Shown here: positions 23,268 to 36,135 of the stretch, one piece after another
How positions within the stretch are numbered: position 1 is the stretch's first letter
Layout of the letters: each line of letters opens with the position of its first letter
From: Pisolithus tinctorius
Lineage: Eukaryota > Basidiomycota > Agaricomycetes > Boletales > Pisolithaceae
NCBI GenBank assembly: GCA_024663395.1
Contig: JANFAH010000055.1
Location: 124,001-188,000, forward strand
DNA length: 64,000 nucleotides
Reading direction: 5' to 3'
Made by a program: the position numbers and the translations under genes
Notes under the pieces: generated by a model
The model's input: the letters and a program-made list of their open reading frames with translations, nothing else
Told to the model about the DNA's origin: nothing
Database searches by the model: none

Positions 23268-25456
23268 CTACATTTCACATGGAAGAGCAAGTCCCCGGAG
23301 TGCAGATGTTTTCCGCAAGTCCATTCCTTCCTCCATCTCCTTCTGAAATAAAAGAGGCACCTTCTGATCCCCTAGGTCGTGTAAGATTCCCCATGCCGAT
23401 TCTTGATTATTGACAAACCATTGGCAACTTGCACCTGCTTTGACAAGCGACTCGCAACACATCATCAATTTGTGCTCCACTTCCATTGCAAATTGGAAAT
23501 CAACCGCATCCCACATGGTTGTTATCACCCTTAGACGACCAATTGCCTCCCCGCACATATTTTCTAAAATCTGCATATTACGTTCGTCGTCTTGCGAAAA
23601 TCCGGCTACCACATTGTGAGTGTAGATCACACCTGTAAGCCTGATAGACCTCTGGTATCTGCTTAAGCCTTAGTTAAATTTTCTGGCTGGAAAGAATCAA
23701 GTTGACTCACATCTCAAACAATTTCCTGAGTATCACCTCAAATGATTGTGGTTCGAACGCTGGGGTGTCTATAAACACGTAGCGTTTCCCTTGGCTGATG
23801 CGCGCATACGCGACGACAGCTATTGTAGGGACTGTGAGCCTATCTGCCCCCTCTTCTTGTGAGGTTCTGATAAGACTTTTGATGATCTGCTCCCTAATCA
23901 GTGAAATGTCCGATATCAAGACTTTGCCATCAGCCTACACTAGTCTTTCCGGAACCTGATCCACCTAAGACCCTGCCAATCGGGTTTATAGAGGTTACGA
24001 GAAGGATCGGCTGATGGTAGTACATACGCGATGACGATATCGCTGGGTATGATATCTACAAACGAAATCTGCGGCAACCGGTTCTACATCGACATTAGTA
24101 TGTATGCGGCACATCGAACCACGCTTTAGCGGATCGTACCTGTCTGGCCAGGGGGCCTCTGATGTTCAGGTTATTGGTAACTTTGTCTCGGTAGGGAAGA
24201 AAAATTTGCTTGAATTCGGTCGGCTCCTTGTCGTTCCAGGCAATTGGGTGACGGTAAAAACACCGAGAGTAGTTGGAACCGAATCGCCGCATTTTAATGA
24301 CAATGGGATTCTGCTCTCCAGCCTTTCGGCATGCCAGCATGACGGAGTAGAGCTCTGGAGAAGACCGATCGTTCTGCAGAAATAGCCATATTTGAATCCC
24401 ATGATTAGTGTCTGTGAACGTTTGAAATCTCTCTGGATATGCCTTGATGTCCGGTGGGTACCTTGCTAGCTGGTGGCGTCTCTGGAGAGCGTCTACATCC
24501 ATCCGCTGTATGCTTGAGCAATCATGAAAGTAGCCAGGCTCATCTGCAAGAAAGCTGGGGGACCACCCTATGTCCTTGCGCCCTGTCCAGCACCATGCAA
24601 ATATACTTTGGTCGTTGGTCATCCGTATGATTTCTCGTTGCAGCCGAAGGAATGCGCTTTTTCCTTCCCCATACAACATTGGTATATGAACGCCAAACAG
24701 CCCCAATAACGAGTATGCTCGGTCTTCCTCTCGCGTCGTCCTCCGGTGTGCAGCCCAAGACATAATTTGGGCCACACTGGGATTTGACGAACTGAGTCCT
24801 TTCTCTAAGACATCCTTTGAAATCCCCGTAATGATGCTCAGAGTTTGCGCTTGGCCATGCTTGTCACCGACAAGTTCCCAATTCTGATTGAAAAAATGGA
24901 CATTCGAGGGAGCAATAAGTTCCTGAAGCGTCCACCCGCGCGAAAACCATTTGGGCCAGCCGTTGAATTCTGGGTAACTTTTGTGGTCCTGTTGAGCAGG
25001 GAGCCTTCGGCCATCGACGTCATGGAGGAAGACATAGCAATGATCCGAATTGGCATACCACACGTACATGGAGTTGATGGCCTCGGTAAGTTCAGCACTG
25101 CTCCGCTTGTCGATGCAACATGTGTCCGCCCAGAGCCAGAGCAATTCGTCGTGAAAGGCCCGCTCGCAACACTTGAGTATTTTCCTATACCCACTGCGCC
25201 CCCGTATCTCGTCTCTGGCAGCATCATCCATCTTCGTAAGTCCTTCAATATCGATGTACTGTACCTCATCCACAGGGTCACCCCAGCAGTGAGATAGTAT
25301 GGCAAATCCTGTTTCCTCAAGCATTGGACTATAAATCTCCACCAGTAGCCTGGCATCCGAATGAGTTTTCCCTGTTTCAAACTCCAGAAAGGCTGCTACG
25401 TTGATTAAGCGCATCGCACATCGAGCTATTGGTTTATTAGTATCTGCCTCGTCCAT
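23268..25456 (-). CDS. HET-domain protein fused to a P-loop GTPase-like domain
   Basis: Five exons (25456-24140, 24083-24028, 23972-23939, 23889-23711, 23640-23268) give 1,959 nt (652 aa). Residues about 55-300 form a HET domain: FAILSHCWGDPVDEVQY, LLWLWADTCCIDK, MYVWYANSDHCYVFL, WFSRGWTLQELIAP and DRAYSLLGLFGVHIPMLYGEG. After about residue 440 comes a G-domain: Walker A GGSGSGKT, then YVFIDTPAF in place of the usual DTPG, LTGVIYTHN, and RLRVITTMWD, as in the P-loop 'G domain' proteins common in mushroom genomes. HET proteins trigger or signal non-self reactions in fungi. A nucleotide-binding partner domain fits an NLR-like signalling design. The exon 3 to 4 junction was chosen by frame (AGT|GTAGGC to GGGAG|CAG). 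No premature stops are present. Confidence 0.85.
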
Positions 25457-25651
25457 ATGCTAACTAGCGTACGAGGCAAGGAAGCAAATCGGTGGACGCA
25501 GAGATTGGACGATCGAGCGGATTATTGCCGTTTTCAGTGAGGTTGGCAGATGGGCATTTCAACTGCCCAACATCATCGCATTGAAATCAGTCAAGGCCAA
25601 GGATGGAAAGCACGAGTGCACGTGACACCGCTTCTTGTCTCTTGTTGGTAC

Positions 25652-27757
25652 ATGGCAGAGGTGGTGACTGGCAAAACGACTGCACATCTCCGGACTCACA
25701 CCGTCCATCACCTCCTCTGACATCCACCGCAGGCTCTCCGCTTTTGGGTCAGTCACATCCTTGGATGGATTCGGACAATTAGATGCACTGGGTGACCCGA
25801 GACCATTTGCACATGCCACGTTGGAGGGCAAGGAAAAGGATATTGCTAAATGTACACAGGTGTCTCGTTCGAATGACTCTTGCTCGTCCTGACTCTGTCT
25901 TGTCCACAGGTATGAATGTGCTCAGTGGGTCCACATGGAAGGGAACAAAATTGCGTATTGGAAAGGCAAAACCAGATTATCACCAGCGGTACGTCTCCCA
26001 CCCTTTTGTCGATCTATTCCTCCTCACCCTATACTCTCAGCATCGCCTATCTGAACTCCCTTTCACCTCCTCCACCTCGTACTCCCCGCTCAAAAAGACG
26101 CCAGCTCGCCTTCCCATCCGCCACACTGCCACTCGATACACCCCTCTCCCGTAATGACGCAGCGAAAACACCAGGCTGGGTCGTTTTACCTTCTGGAAGG
26201 GTTGTTAGACCTATGAGGATGAGGCCTCTGCGACCCTTGGAACCGACACGAGCTATGGGAGGTTGGCAGGGAACTCGGGAAAAGACGGGTAAGAAGGCGA
26301 AGAAGAAAAAGGTCCCGCCATTACGGGCACGTAGACGCCTGATCGACCCAACAAAATGGGACTCGACCTATCTGACAGGCGCGTTTTTGGAAACGCTCGT
26401 CGTCCCCTCTGTTTCTTCTCTTCCTTTTAGGTCTGCAGCCCAGCCCACCGTTGAGCCACGCCCCACCGAGCTCGAGTCTGACGAAGAGGAAAGCAATGGT
26501 GAATACGTCCCCTCTCAAAATTCTTCCAACATCATCCTTGAAGGTCAACCACCTTCACAAACCACTCCCACTCCCACTGCCAACTTCTCCAACCCTAGCT
26601 TTGGCACAGACATTAACATCGACATTCGCAAAGAAACATCCGCTGCACTTACGCTCCTCAACACGATATTCGGAGAGACGGATGAGTGGGGTGGACGTGA
26701 GAGCGTTGACGAATTTGACGGTATAGATGATGGTCCCGGTGATCGTTCCGCAATGGTCGTTGATGCTGGTGCGGGTGAAGTAGGCGAAGGTGAGATTGAA
26801 GAGGTGCCTTGGCATGCCTCCTCCAGGGAGGGGGACGCGCGAATAAATCCAGTCGATAAGGTGTCCAGCTACGAGAAACGAAGGGAAGATATCCAAATGG
26901 GAGACTCACACCCGACCACCGCTCATCTACCCGCGACTGCTACTGGTACCATAGCGACTTCGAAAGCGGACACTGCCAGTGCAACTGGACCGACGAAGAT
27001 GAAATTGAAAGACTTGTTTGCGCCGAGAGAAGAAGAGCGTAAGTACCTCTTCCTCATTGTTTGGTAGACTATATTATGTTCGCTTTTCGTCTTGGCCTTG
27101 ATTGTTATATTACAATCCTCCCGGCATCTTCAGATAATCGATCCTTTTGTCTTGCTCCTTCTACAAATCGGTCTTGTTTCATATGGTATAAGGCCTAAAA
27201 TGAAATTCGCAGCGTCTTTCTCCCTTCTCGGCCATCTCGATCTCGATTTGGAGCTCGAGGACGATGTGCTCGGTGGTTCATCCGTCTCCGCCACAGCACT
27301 ACCCTCCACGCTTGTAACCACATCAAGTTCAGAACCGTCCTCCAGCTCAAATTGGAACCACGAGGTAAAAGTGCTTGGACGCGAAAGGGGTGCTGTCATC
27401 ACTCTAGACTCTACCCGGCCACTTCTCTTTCCCCTTGTCGAATCATTACCCTACTCCAATTCCGGTGCACCAATCTCAATCTCAAAACCGGTGCGTACAC
27501 ACGCGAGAATTGATACTTGGTCTGTCATCTTTCCACCCTCTCAAGTAAATCCTGGCACTGCACGAGACCAGAGTATTGTACTTCCACTACTTGGCACAGG
27601 TCTGAGATTCGAAAGGTCCCCTGACACTACGGAACAGTTTATACACGAGGCATGGGAAAGGGACAAGAGTGAGGTGACGAGCGCATGGAAAAAGGCATGG
27701 AAGGAAGCGAAGGGGAGGAAGAGGGGAGGTGCTGCCGTTGATGGAATGGATGTGTAA
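25652..27757 (+). CDS. Nop8-like nucleolar RRM protein, probable 1-nt frameshift near the start
   Basis: Exons 25652-25851, 25910-25988, 26041-27038 and 27213-27757. The first 90 residues form an RRM: RNP2-like RLHISGLTPSI, the helix DIHRRLSAFGSV, and MNVLSGSTWKGTKLRIGKAKPDY near its end. A basic linker follows with GWVVLPSGRVVRPMRMRPL and GKKAKKKKVPPLRARRR. Then come a long acidic low-complexity region and the C-terminal FSLLGHLDLDLELEDD block seen in fungal Nop8-like proteins. The yeast relative acts in 60S ribosome assembly. The ATG at 25652 opens MAEVVTGK, but the run AAAA at 25673-25676 shifts the frame. With one A fewer the exons sum to 1,821 nt (606 aa) and all phases agree. This may be a sequencing error in a homopolymer or a real mutation. 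Confidence 0.8.
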
Positions 27758-29181
27758 GGAGGATAATCTGTAGGCTCTTTTGATGTCATTCACCGCATTT
27801 CATGAAAATTGTGGCATATGACCCGTTTCCCGCAGGTGAGCCGATATGTATTTTTGAGGAGAAGGATGGTAGGTCGTAGTCCTTGGTGTAGAGTCTAAGC
27901 TCTAATTGTCCCCCAAGTCGCCATTACATATCACGATCGACATCCATTGCATGTGTCATAATTAAGCCCTCTTCGAACATCGTCGGTGACTGTGTAGCCT
28001 CGACGTGTACCGTAGAGGTCACTCAGTGGTTGCATCCGTGTCATCGCACTTTCTCTTGGCAAGCAGGCTCTGGCTGTGCATAGTACATTGCATCCGCATC
28101 GTTTTGCAAGCAAGCTCCGATATCAGTGATTTGTGATCCTGTTTCGTGTGTTCGTCCTGGGATGCGGGTAATCTGGAACATTTCAAATCACAACAATGGA
28201 TATAGTATGACTACGGCCTATTGCCCGACTATCGCTGCACCCGATCAAAATCCCATTTCTGCAGTGATTCATGCTGGGGCTATTCAAGGGCTGGCAACAG
28301 TAAATGAGAACGCCTTCGCCGGCGCTCAGCCCTAGTTATGCATTAACATTTATATCAAGAATCAAGATGGGATTAAAAACCAACCGACGTCGGTGTATCA
28401 ATCTCCGCGCTTTACGTGCTTCAGAACCAGGTAGCCCAATGATAATATTGTTCTGAAGTAACAAGAGCGTGTTTGCTGCACAAGCGATCTCTAAGTGGCT
28501 GTTTCATATTATATATGAGTAGTGTCGTCGAGTCAAACTTTGAGTGACCCTTATATATACTCGTCTGCTGTCACGGGAAGACGGTTGACGATGTTCTCCA
28601 TCCTAACTCGCAACACCATCTGATCTTGACTATTAAGTGCTAGCAAGCCTGCCTCGTAGGGTTAGACCCATCCTTGAGCCAGAATACGCCGGTGGACGTT
28701 CATGGGCTGTTCGAGTGCGCGAACCGCTGACAAATTCTCAGCAAGTAAGGTCATGTATCCGACGGTTTGTGTTGTTATGTCCTCCAGGTCGATGCCACTG
28801 CGTGGAAGAGTTTTACTTGTCAGACAAATTTGAGGTGCACTGGCCCTATGGGTGATGTCGGGCCCCTGGCGGTCCGTTGGGATTCGAGGCATTTCGACAA
28901 CCTTTAAACCTGGTCTAAACTCTGCTAACCGTGTTATGTCTGAAAAATGAACCGCAATGGTCTGGCTTTCCATACGCAAGTGCCGCGCAAAGGGCGCAAG
29001 CACGTGACCACTTTCCGCGCCCGAACACCACTCATCTAGCAGGTATCTTGCCCGACCCTCACTTCCTCGGGCGCACGCCCTCTGCTTAGTCAGAGGGCTA
29101 CCCGTGCAGCTCAACCTCCAGGCTCCCATCACGACACAACACTGGTGCCCATCTAACGCGAATCTTTACCTGCCAGTAACC
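27758..29181. other. Intergenic, about 1.4 kb, no gene seen
   Basis: Several short frames exist on both strands, but none has a recognisable motif or a chain of phased exons. The last few hundred bases should contain the kinase promoter. Confidence 0.4.
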
Positions 29182-31770
29182 ATGTCTGATCCCAACGGCG
29201 CAGAAGTGGAAGGTCTTTTCCCGCCACGCGCACGCACCGCTCCAGATGCCAACCTACATCAATCGACTCCGAGCGACCAAGGCCTCTCTGCGGCGAGTGG
29301 ACAGCTCGACATCCACGGCGTTCCGTGCGTTTGTCTACTTCTTTGCTCATCGGAATAAACCTGATTCATGGCACCAATCAAGTATTAGCGATCTGATACC
29401 TTCGGTCGTGGAAGTCGTCTGCAAAGCACAGCAATGCGAGGCAGATGACATGCTCGAGTACATATTGAGCCGGGCTTCGAAGACGCCAGATGACCTTATC
29501 GACTTGAATGGCCATGTCCTATTAGACAAATGCATCAACAAGGTCCTGCCCATATGTAATGGGCACACCGAAGATATCGAGGGATTCCCGGTCTCGGATA
29601 TCAGGAAGGCTCTCATAGATTAGTAAGTTTCGTGACTTGGATGCCGGTGTTGATGTCAGCGTTCTTTGCTAACGTCTTGTACTAGCACGGCGTGTAAACA
29701 GGAGGATGACTTGTACAAGCCCTTCGTCCTGGCGTCCAACACTGCTCTTGCGCACCTGAAGAGGCTGAAGATCGATGGTATGCGTGAAGAGGAAAGCAAG
29801 GAAGTACAGATGTTCTTTCAAGGGCATAATTCGAGACGCAAACCAGATATCATCGTTCTTCCATTCCCGAACTACTCCGAGTATTTTACAGACCCTAGAC
29901 TCGGCAGCTGGGACGAGCATGTATTGATGATAGGCCAAGATGAGACACCTACAGCGAGCTCGTGGAAGGATGTGCTCGGTGTCTTCGAGTTGAAGCGATC
30001 CAAGTCGGAAATGAGGTCTCCTCCCAAGGAATACTTCGTGTCAAAGTACCAAGCTTCCAAACCAAAGTTTTTGAAGATTGGCAAAGATGGAAATGAACTG
30101 AAAGAAACAGAGCTGCAAGAGGCACCTGTTGCCGAGCGAGCGACACTCGCAGAACAGGCTCTGCGTAGGTAATGGAACTACACTGTTCGGTCGGGCTTAA
30201 CGTGCGGCCGATAGTACGCGGATCGGCTCGCAAGACCACTCAGGAAAGCACTCAAATGGCATCCAGGAAACGTGCGTTGGAGGCCGATTCTGAGTCTCGC
30301 GCAAGCAAGCGATCTAGGACAGAGGAGCCTGGGGCACACGTAACAATTCAGACAGCGCTGTACGCTGCCGAGATGCAGTACGCCAATATTGCGGTGAAGC
30401 ATGCCCTCAATTGTATTGTTATTGGTGCGTATTTTTTTCTCGCTAGTGATCGGATTGCGCTGGACACCTTTCAGGCGACAACATTTGGATTTGGTATTAC
30501 GACCACCAAGGCCTCATCAGCGTGGCAGGGTTCAATTTTGTTCAAGATCTCCCTCGCTTTCTGGTGTTGTTGTACGCTCTCCAGCGATTCAATTTGGAAG
30601 ACTGGGGTCGAAACACAGACTTTAAACCACATCTCAAAGGGGACGACATTGAGTTTTACACCGTTGAGGTCGGTAGACACAAATTAGAGCTGGTCTACCA
30701 GAGAAAGCCCCGGTATGGGCTGGTAGGACGTGGGACTGGTGTTATGGACGTTACCTGCGAAACACTAGCGGAGGAGAATCCGGTCGGCGGCATGGTGGCG
30801 AAACTTTACTGGGCGGAGGAGGCACGAATCTCAGAGGAAGAAATTTTGGGACACGTCGAAGCAGTTGGGAAGAAATTCGAGGACGTCCGAGGACACGTGC
30901 CGATTTTGCTCTTGTCGAAGAGGTTTCCAGTTTTCACGTCTACAATTAGGAGGGCTCTTGGCCTCAAGAACCCTGAGAAACGCAGCCGGACGCTCGTCCT
31001 GCTCGTATTCAAGAAGCTTTCACCAATCAAAGAGCTCCAAGGTGACGAACTGGTCGACGCATGGCGGCAGTGCGTTTTGTGTAAGCCCTGCTTTGTTTTT
31101 GCAGTGTCATGGTTCTGACAGTCATTCTATTCTAGGTCACTATACTCTCTGGAGCGAGGGGATCCATCATCGTGACGTGAGCCACTCAAACCTGATGTAC
31201 TATAGGGATGGCGACAAGGTGATGGGTGTCTTAAACGATTACGACCTTTCGTCTTTAGCAGATTCTTCCAACCTGTTGGGTAATGAGCGGACTGGAACGA
31301 TGCCGTTCATGGCAATTGATCTCCTTGAGGAAGATGGCCAGGATGGCAAAGTGGAGCACCTATACCGCCATGATATGGAATCGTTCATCTATGTATTCAT
31401 CTGGATTTCCCTGCAGTACATGAACGGCAAGCCGCTGAACCCAGGACCCCTGGATTCATGGACCAAAGTCGATGCCCGTGGATGTTTGGAGAAGAAGAGC
31501 CATTTCCTGGCTCTCCGTGAAGTGCCTGAAGACGTCGACAACTACGATCTTGTGATGGATCTCGTGATCTTCCTTGCGCAGAGACTCAACACTCATAGTC
31601 ATCGCAAGGCAACTAAAAAAGCTGCTCGACGACGGCTGGCAGATGCACGTTCTTCAGATGCTATTAAAGCCGCTGCACAGAACACACTCAACACACTCGG
31701 AGACCTTCGGGAGGAAGAAGACGAGGAGGTGTATAAAGCATTTTTATTGCAGATTCCATCAGTAAATTGA
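29182..31770 (+). CDS. FunK1-type fungal protein kinase
   Basis: Six exons (29182-29324, 29383-29622, 29686-30164, 30215-30424, 30475-31080, 31136-31770) give 2,313 nt (770 aa), with all phases consistent. The start MSDPNGAEVEG has the context ACCATGT. The N-terminal half contains KPDIIVLPF and DVLGVFELKRSK. The region after about residue 360 has IVIGDNIWIWYYDHQGLIS and FVQDLPRFLVLLYALQRFN, typical of the FunK1 N-lobe. The catalytic part holds GIHHRDVSHSNLMYY (HRD and Asn), VLNDYDLSSLA (DYD in place of DFG), GTMPFMAIDLL and YRHDMESFIYVFIWI. FunK1 kinases are an expanded family in multicellular mushrooms; substrates are unknown. The donor of intron 3 (C|GTAGGT) was chosen by phase. A basic KRALEADSES..KRSR stretch near 30,270-30,330 could serve nuclear import. 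Confidence 0.92.
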
Positions 31771-32918
31771 TAAATGCCAGGCTTCCCACCATAACATAGA
31801 ATTTGGCTGTATCACCATTGTTACCCGTATAAATGTATGCTGCATGTGCAAGACCTCAAGGAGATATATGTGAGTATGGAAAGCCAGACACTTGTGCCAC
31901 ATAATTTGCAGATAGTGGTGTCGGTGTCTCCCCATGTGACCTCCATGTGCTGGTGCTGTTGTTGCAATTGCTTTTGGTTCATGCTGGCACCGTTCTTTGC
32001 ACTGCTTTTGGGCCGTGGCTTTGTTGATGTAGCTCTTCTAACACTCACAACAGATTTTGGAGAGTTAAGCACAGGTATAAATGTAGTAGAAAATGTAAAG
32101 ACTGCACCTGAAAATTAATTTGACAATTCTTCAATGGCAACACTTCAAGTTTTTGTGAATGCCTCAATGTTTGCCTATCCATCTGATCCAAGAAGGATGC
32201 CCCATCCTACCAGAGTGCAACCTTGACTTGGCAAGCACAACCACCTGATGGGGAGAGCGCAACCCCCAAATGGGGAGAGTGCAACCCTTAGTCAGTGAGC
32301 ACAACCACCAAATGGGGAGAGCGCAACCCTTAGTCAGTGAGTGCAACCTCCATTGCTCTTAAGATACATGTATCATGCACTACAGGAGAGAGCACAACCT
32401 TTAGTCAGCAAGTGCAACCTCCATTGCTCCTATGATACATGCATCTTGTGTTACAGGAGAGAGTGCAACCTCCATTGCTCTTATGATATGTGTATCTTGT
32501 GCTATTGGAGAGAGTGCAACCATTAGTCAGCAAGTGCAACCACCTCATGTGATGTGTAACCAACCCATATAAGTAAATTGAGTATACATGCATACTAATT
32601 GATTAGGTTTAGCTTACACTAACCTAAGTTGACCTTTTCACAGGCAATCCATTGGAATTGACACTGAATCTTAGGTACTGTACTTGACACAAGATATGCA
32701 AGTCACAGGTACAAAGCACTGACTGAGAGTGTGTTCTTGAACAAACAAATATGACATCTCACCAAACACTTCTAAGCAAGTTTAGTATACATGTATACTA
32801 ATTCCACAATCTTGGATGAAATGGCATGGTTTTTAAGGCCAGAGGGGGGCCAATATTCATTGCAAGATGACATTTGGAGATAATACAGGCAGGGTAAACA
32901 TCATACAAGGTGCATCCT
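31771..32918. other. CpG-poor relic and short GAGAG-TGCAACC repeats
   Basis: From 32,220 to 32,550, imperfect tandem copies of a motif like GAGAGTGCAACCxTTAGTCAGnnAG occur. From about 31,830 to 32,100 a minus-strand frame contains SVVSVRRATSTKPRPKSSAK, but no gene can be built from it. CpG is almost absent, unlike the kinase gene just upstream. Confidence 0.4.
32175..32211 (+). repeat. 37-bp boundary motif, copy 1
   Basis: The 37-mer that starts CTATCCATCTGATCCAAG is identical at 32175-32211 and 38496-38532. It contains a 6-bp stem with a CCC loop (AGGATG CCC CATCCT). Each copy lies where unique sequence passes into a repetitive block. Confidence 0.7.
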
Positions 32919-33373
32919 TCAATCCTCATCCATTCTGTGCAAGTTACTCATCACATCATCAGCCCACTGTTTCAATGGACCCTCAACCACCTTCCAGACA
33001 ACAGGATGGTTGGCCCAGGTTCCCTTGATCCACATATAGATGTCATGATCAGTGGGGAAGTGTTGAAGGGCCTTTGCCCAATCCAAGAGAATGGCCAAAT
33101 CTGTGGGATTAGCCCTAATAGAGTGATGGATTGTAAATAAGAGTGCCACCAAGGTGGATTCCTTCAGATCAACTGGCACATTGGACTTTGAAGTAGCGCT
33201 GAGGGCTTTGATGACAGTTGCCCACTGCTCAGGTGTGTGGGTAATCTGCTGCAGCTTATCTGCAGCTGTCACATTCACCAGCAGGTCATATCCACCACCT
33301 GGAGCTCCTGATGTCCTTGCTTGCTTCTTGCAGCGTGTATCAGTGTCAAAGCCATCATCAGGAGTCAGCTGTT
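32919..33373 (-). CDS. Possible minus-strand exon, hypothetical protein
   Basis: An open frame of about 150 codons follows an acceptor-like AAACAG. It runs QLTPDDGFDTDTRCKK, then GYDLLVNVTAADKLQQ, THTPEQWATVIKALSA and DHDIYMWIKGTWANHP, to a stop at 32919. It looks helical and protein-like, but I recognise no family and found no convincing upstream exon. It lies in a CpG-poor repeat region and may be a relic of an element. Confidence 0.35.
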
Positions 33374-33964
33374 TATCTGGGGTGTGATATGCACATTAGC
33401 ATACATGTATACTAAAATTGTCAATAAATTTTATTATACAGCCCCTGGGGGAATTATAATTACAAACTCCCAACCATAATTTGGGGGAAATAATGCTGGG
33501 AGTCGATAGATATGTCCATTGGGATGTCCCAGGTGAAATTTGAATGAAATTGGCAGTCGGAAAAAAAATCTACAGGGGGTAGAAGGATGGTCAGACCACA
33601 AAGTGGTATCTCTTTGGAAATACTTCTGGGAAGCTGGATTTCATTCCCATTGTCTTCAGTGGCATTGATAACACCCAGGACATCCATCCCTGGCAAGCTG
33701 GCACCCCCTCCTGATGTTACTGGATTGCCATCCCTGGGGTATGAGGAGGGGATCAGGTATGTTGATGAAACAAATATGGGGACCTTTTTAATGCAATTCT
33801 GATGGTCTTGTAATGACATACAGATGGGGTAGACATGATTCAGACAGCCAGACTGATCTCTGAAATTGTTTTGATGGAGTGAACATGGGGAGGGGGGGGG
33901 TAACCACATAGTGTAGTCACACTTAGTCACAACACATGGGCAGCCTGTGCGCCAAAACACCAAC
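33374..33964. other. CpG-poor stretch with a weak minus-strand frame
   Basis: A 168-codon frame at 33966-33460 (minus) has no recognisable motif. I do not call it a gene. Confidence 0.3.
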
Positions 33965-36135
33965 ACTTATATAGACCCCGAGACGGGCCCGCCTATAATA
34001 GATTAGCCGCTACACATGGACAGGCCCGAGGGACTAAAGTGAGAGCAACATATGTACAGGCCCGTAAGTGCATTACCACAACATATGGGAGGGCCCGTGG
34101 TGGGTAAGGATGCTGAAACATTTAGACGGGCCCGTGACCAATTAAGTATACTGAGCTGCTGTAAGACATGGACGGGCCCGTCCTGGTAGGTTACACCCCT
34201 GTCTCAACATTAAGGTGGGCCCGCCTATCATAACATGGAGAGGGTCACAGCATAAGGACGGGCCCGTCTATGATTAGAATACAAAGTTGGCAACATATGG
34301 ACGGGCCCAGGAGTAATATCATTTATGGTGTCACAACATCTAGACAGGCCCATTCATAATAAGCCGTACCTCTGTCGCAACATAAAGACGGGCCCGTCAG
34401 TAATGTCGTTTCATAATGTCACAACATATGGACGGGCCTGTCGACAGTAAGATGTACTGCTGTTGAAACATAAAGACGGGCCCGTCACAAGTATCTTTTA
34501 ATAGAGTCACAACGTAAGGTCGGGCCTGTCAGTAGTATTATGCAACATATGGACAGGCCCGTCCACAGTAAGGTGTGCCTCTGACGAAACATAAAGACGG
34601 GCCCATCAGTAATCTCATGTATAGCATCACAACATATGGACGGGCCCATCAGTAGTATTATTTATATCGTCACAGCTATGGGCGGGCCCGGCCCCAGTAA
34701 GATGTACCCTGTCGAAACATAAAGGCGGGCCCGTCACTAATATCATTTAATAGAGTCACAGCATATGGACGGGCCCTTCAGTAGTATTATTTATATCGTC
34801 ACAACATATGGGCGGGCCCGGCCCCAGTAAGATGTACCCTGTCAAAACATAAAGGCGGGCCTGTCACTAATATCATTTAATAGAGTCACAACATATGGAC
34901 GGGCCCTTCAATAGTATTATTTATATCGTCACAACATATGGACGGGCCCTTCAGTAGTATTATTTATATTGTCACAGCATATGGACGGGCCCGTCCATAG
35001 TAAGATGTACTTCGGACGAAACATAAAGACGGGCCCGTCAGTAATCTCATGTATAGCATCACAACATATGGACGGGCCCTTCAGTAGGATTATTTATATC
35101 GTCACAACATATGGGCGGGCCCGGCCCCAGTAAGATGTACCCTGTCGAAACATAAAGGCGGGCCCGTCACTAATATCATTTAATAGAGTCACAACATATG
35201 GACAGGCCCTGCAATAGTATTATTTATATCGTCACAACATGTGGATGGGCCCTTCAGTAGTATTATTTATATTGTCACAGCATATGGACGGGCCCATCCA
35301 TAGTAAGATGTACTTCGGACGAAACATAAAGACGGGCCCGTCAGTAATCTCATGTATAGCATCACAACATATGGACGGGCCCTTCAGTAGTATTATTTAT
35401 ATTGTCACAACATATGGGTGGGCCCGGCCCCAGTAAGATGTACCCTGTCGAAACATAAAGACAGGCCCGTCACTAGTATCATTTAATAGAGTCACAACAT
35501 ATGGACGGGCCCTTCAGTAATACTATTTATATTGTCACAACATATGGACGGGCCCTTCAGTAGTATCATGTATATCGTCACAACAAATGGACGGGCCCGG
35601 CCCCAGTAAGATGTACCCTGTCGAAACATAAAGACGGGCCCTTCAGTTGTATTATTTACATTGTCACAGCATATGGACGGGCCTGTCCACAGTAAGATGT
35701 ACCTCTGACGAAACATAAAGACGGGCCTTCAGTAGTATCATGTATATCATCACAACAAATGGACGGGCCCATCTAGCCAGATGCACCCCTGTCAAAACAT
35801 AAGGACGGGTCCGTGTATGGTATTCTTAGGCAGCAGAAAGGGAGATCCAAGCTATCTACATAAGGACGGCCCGTGTAAGGCATTCTCAGGCAGCAGAAAG
35901 GGAGATCAAAGGGATCTACATAAGGACGGGCTCATCCATGGTATTCTCAGGCAGCAGATAAGGGAAAACAAAAACCGGTGTTACAACATAAGACGGGCCG
36001 ATCCGTCCATCGCAGGATTACAAACCCTTGGCACCGCATAAGGCAGGCCAATCCGTCGTATCATAGATAGCTCACCGCAAATGGACAGGCCTATCCATAT
36101 TGGGTTATCCCCCTGTCACAATATAAGACGGGCCC
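33965..36135. repeat. Palindrome-core satellite (GACGGGCCCGTC)
   Basis: Roughly fifty copies of GGGCCC, most as the 12-bp palindrome GACGGGCCCGTC or one-base variants, are spaced about 40-50 bp apart. The best-kept unit is about 43 bp (ACAACATATGGACGGGCCC plus an AT-rich spacer). Groups of four to five units form a higher-order repeat, recognisable by GACGAAACATAAAG, CCCCAGTAAGATGTACCC and TATTATTTATATCGTC spacers. The last 350 bp hold a variant with GGCAGCAGAAAGGGAGATC. CpG is retained here, unlike in the other repeats. Confidence 0.9.

Noticed and set aside
33965..36135. CRISPR-like alternation of palindromic cores and spacers
   Set aside because: The spacers are themselves repeated, the host is a fungus with spliced genes, and no cas genes are present. 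It is a satellite.
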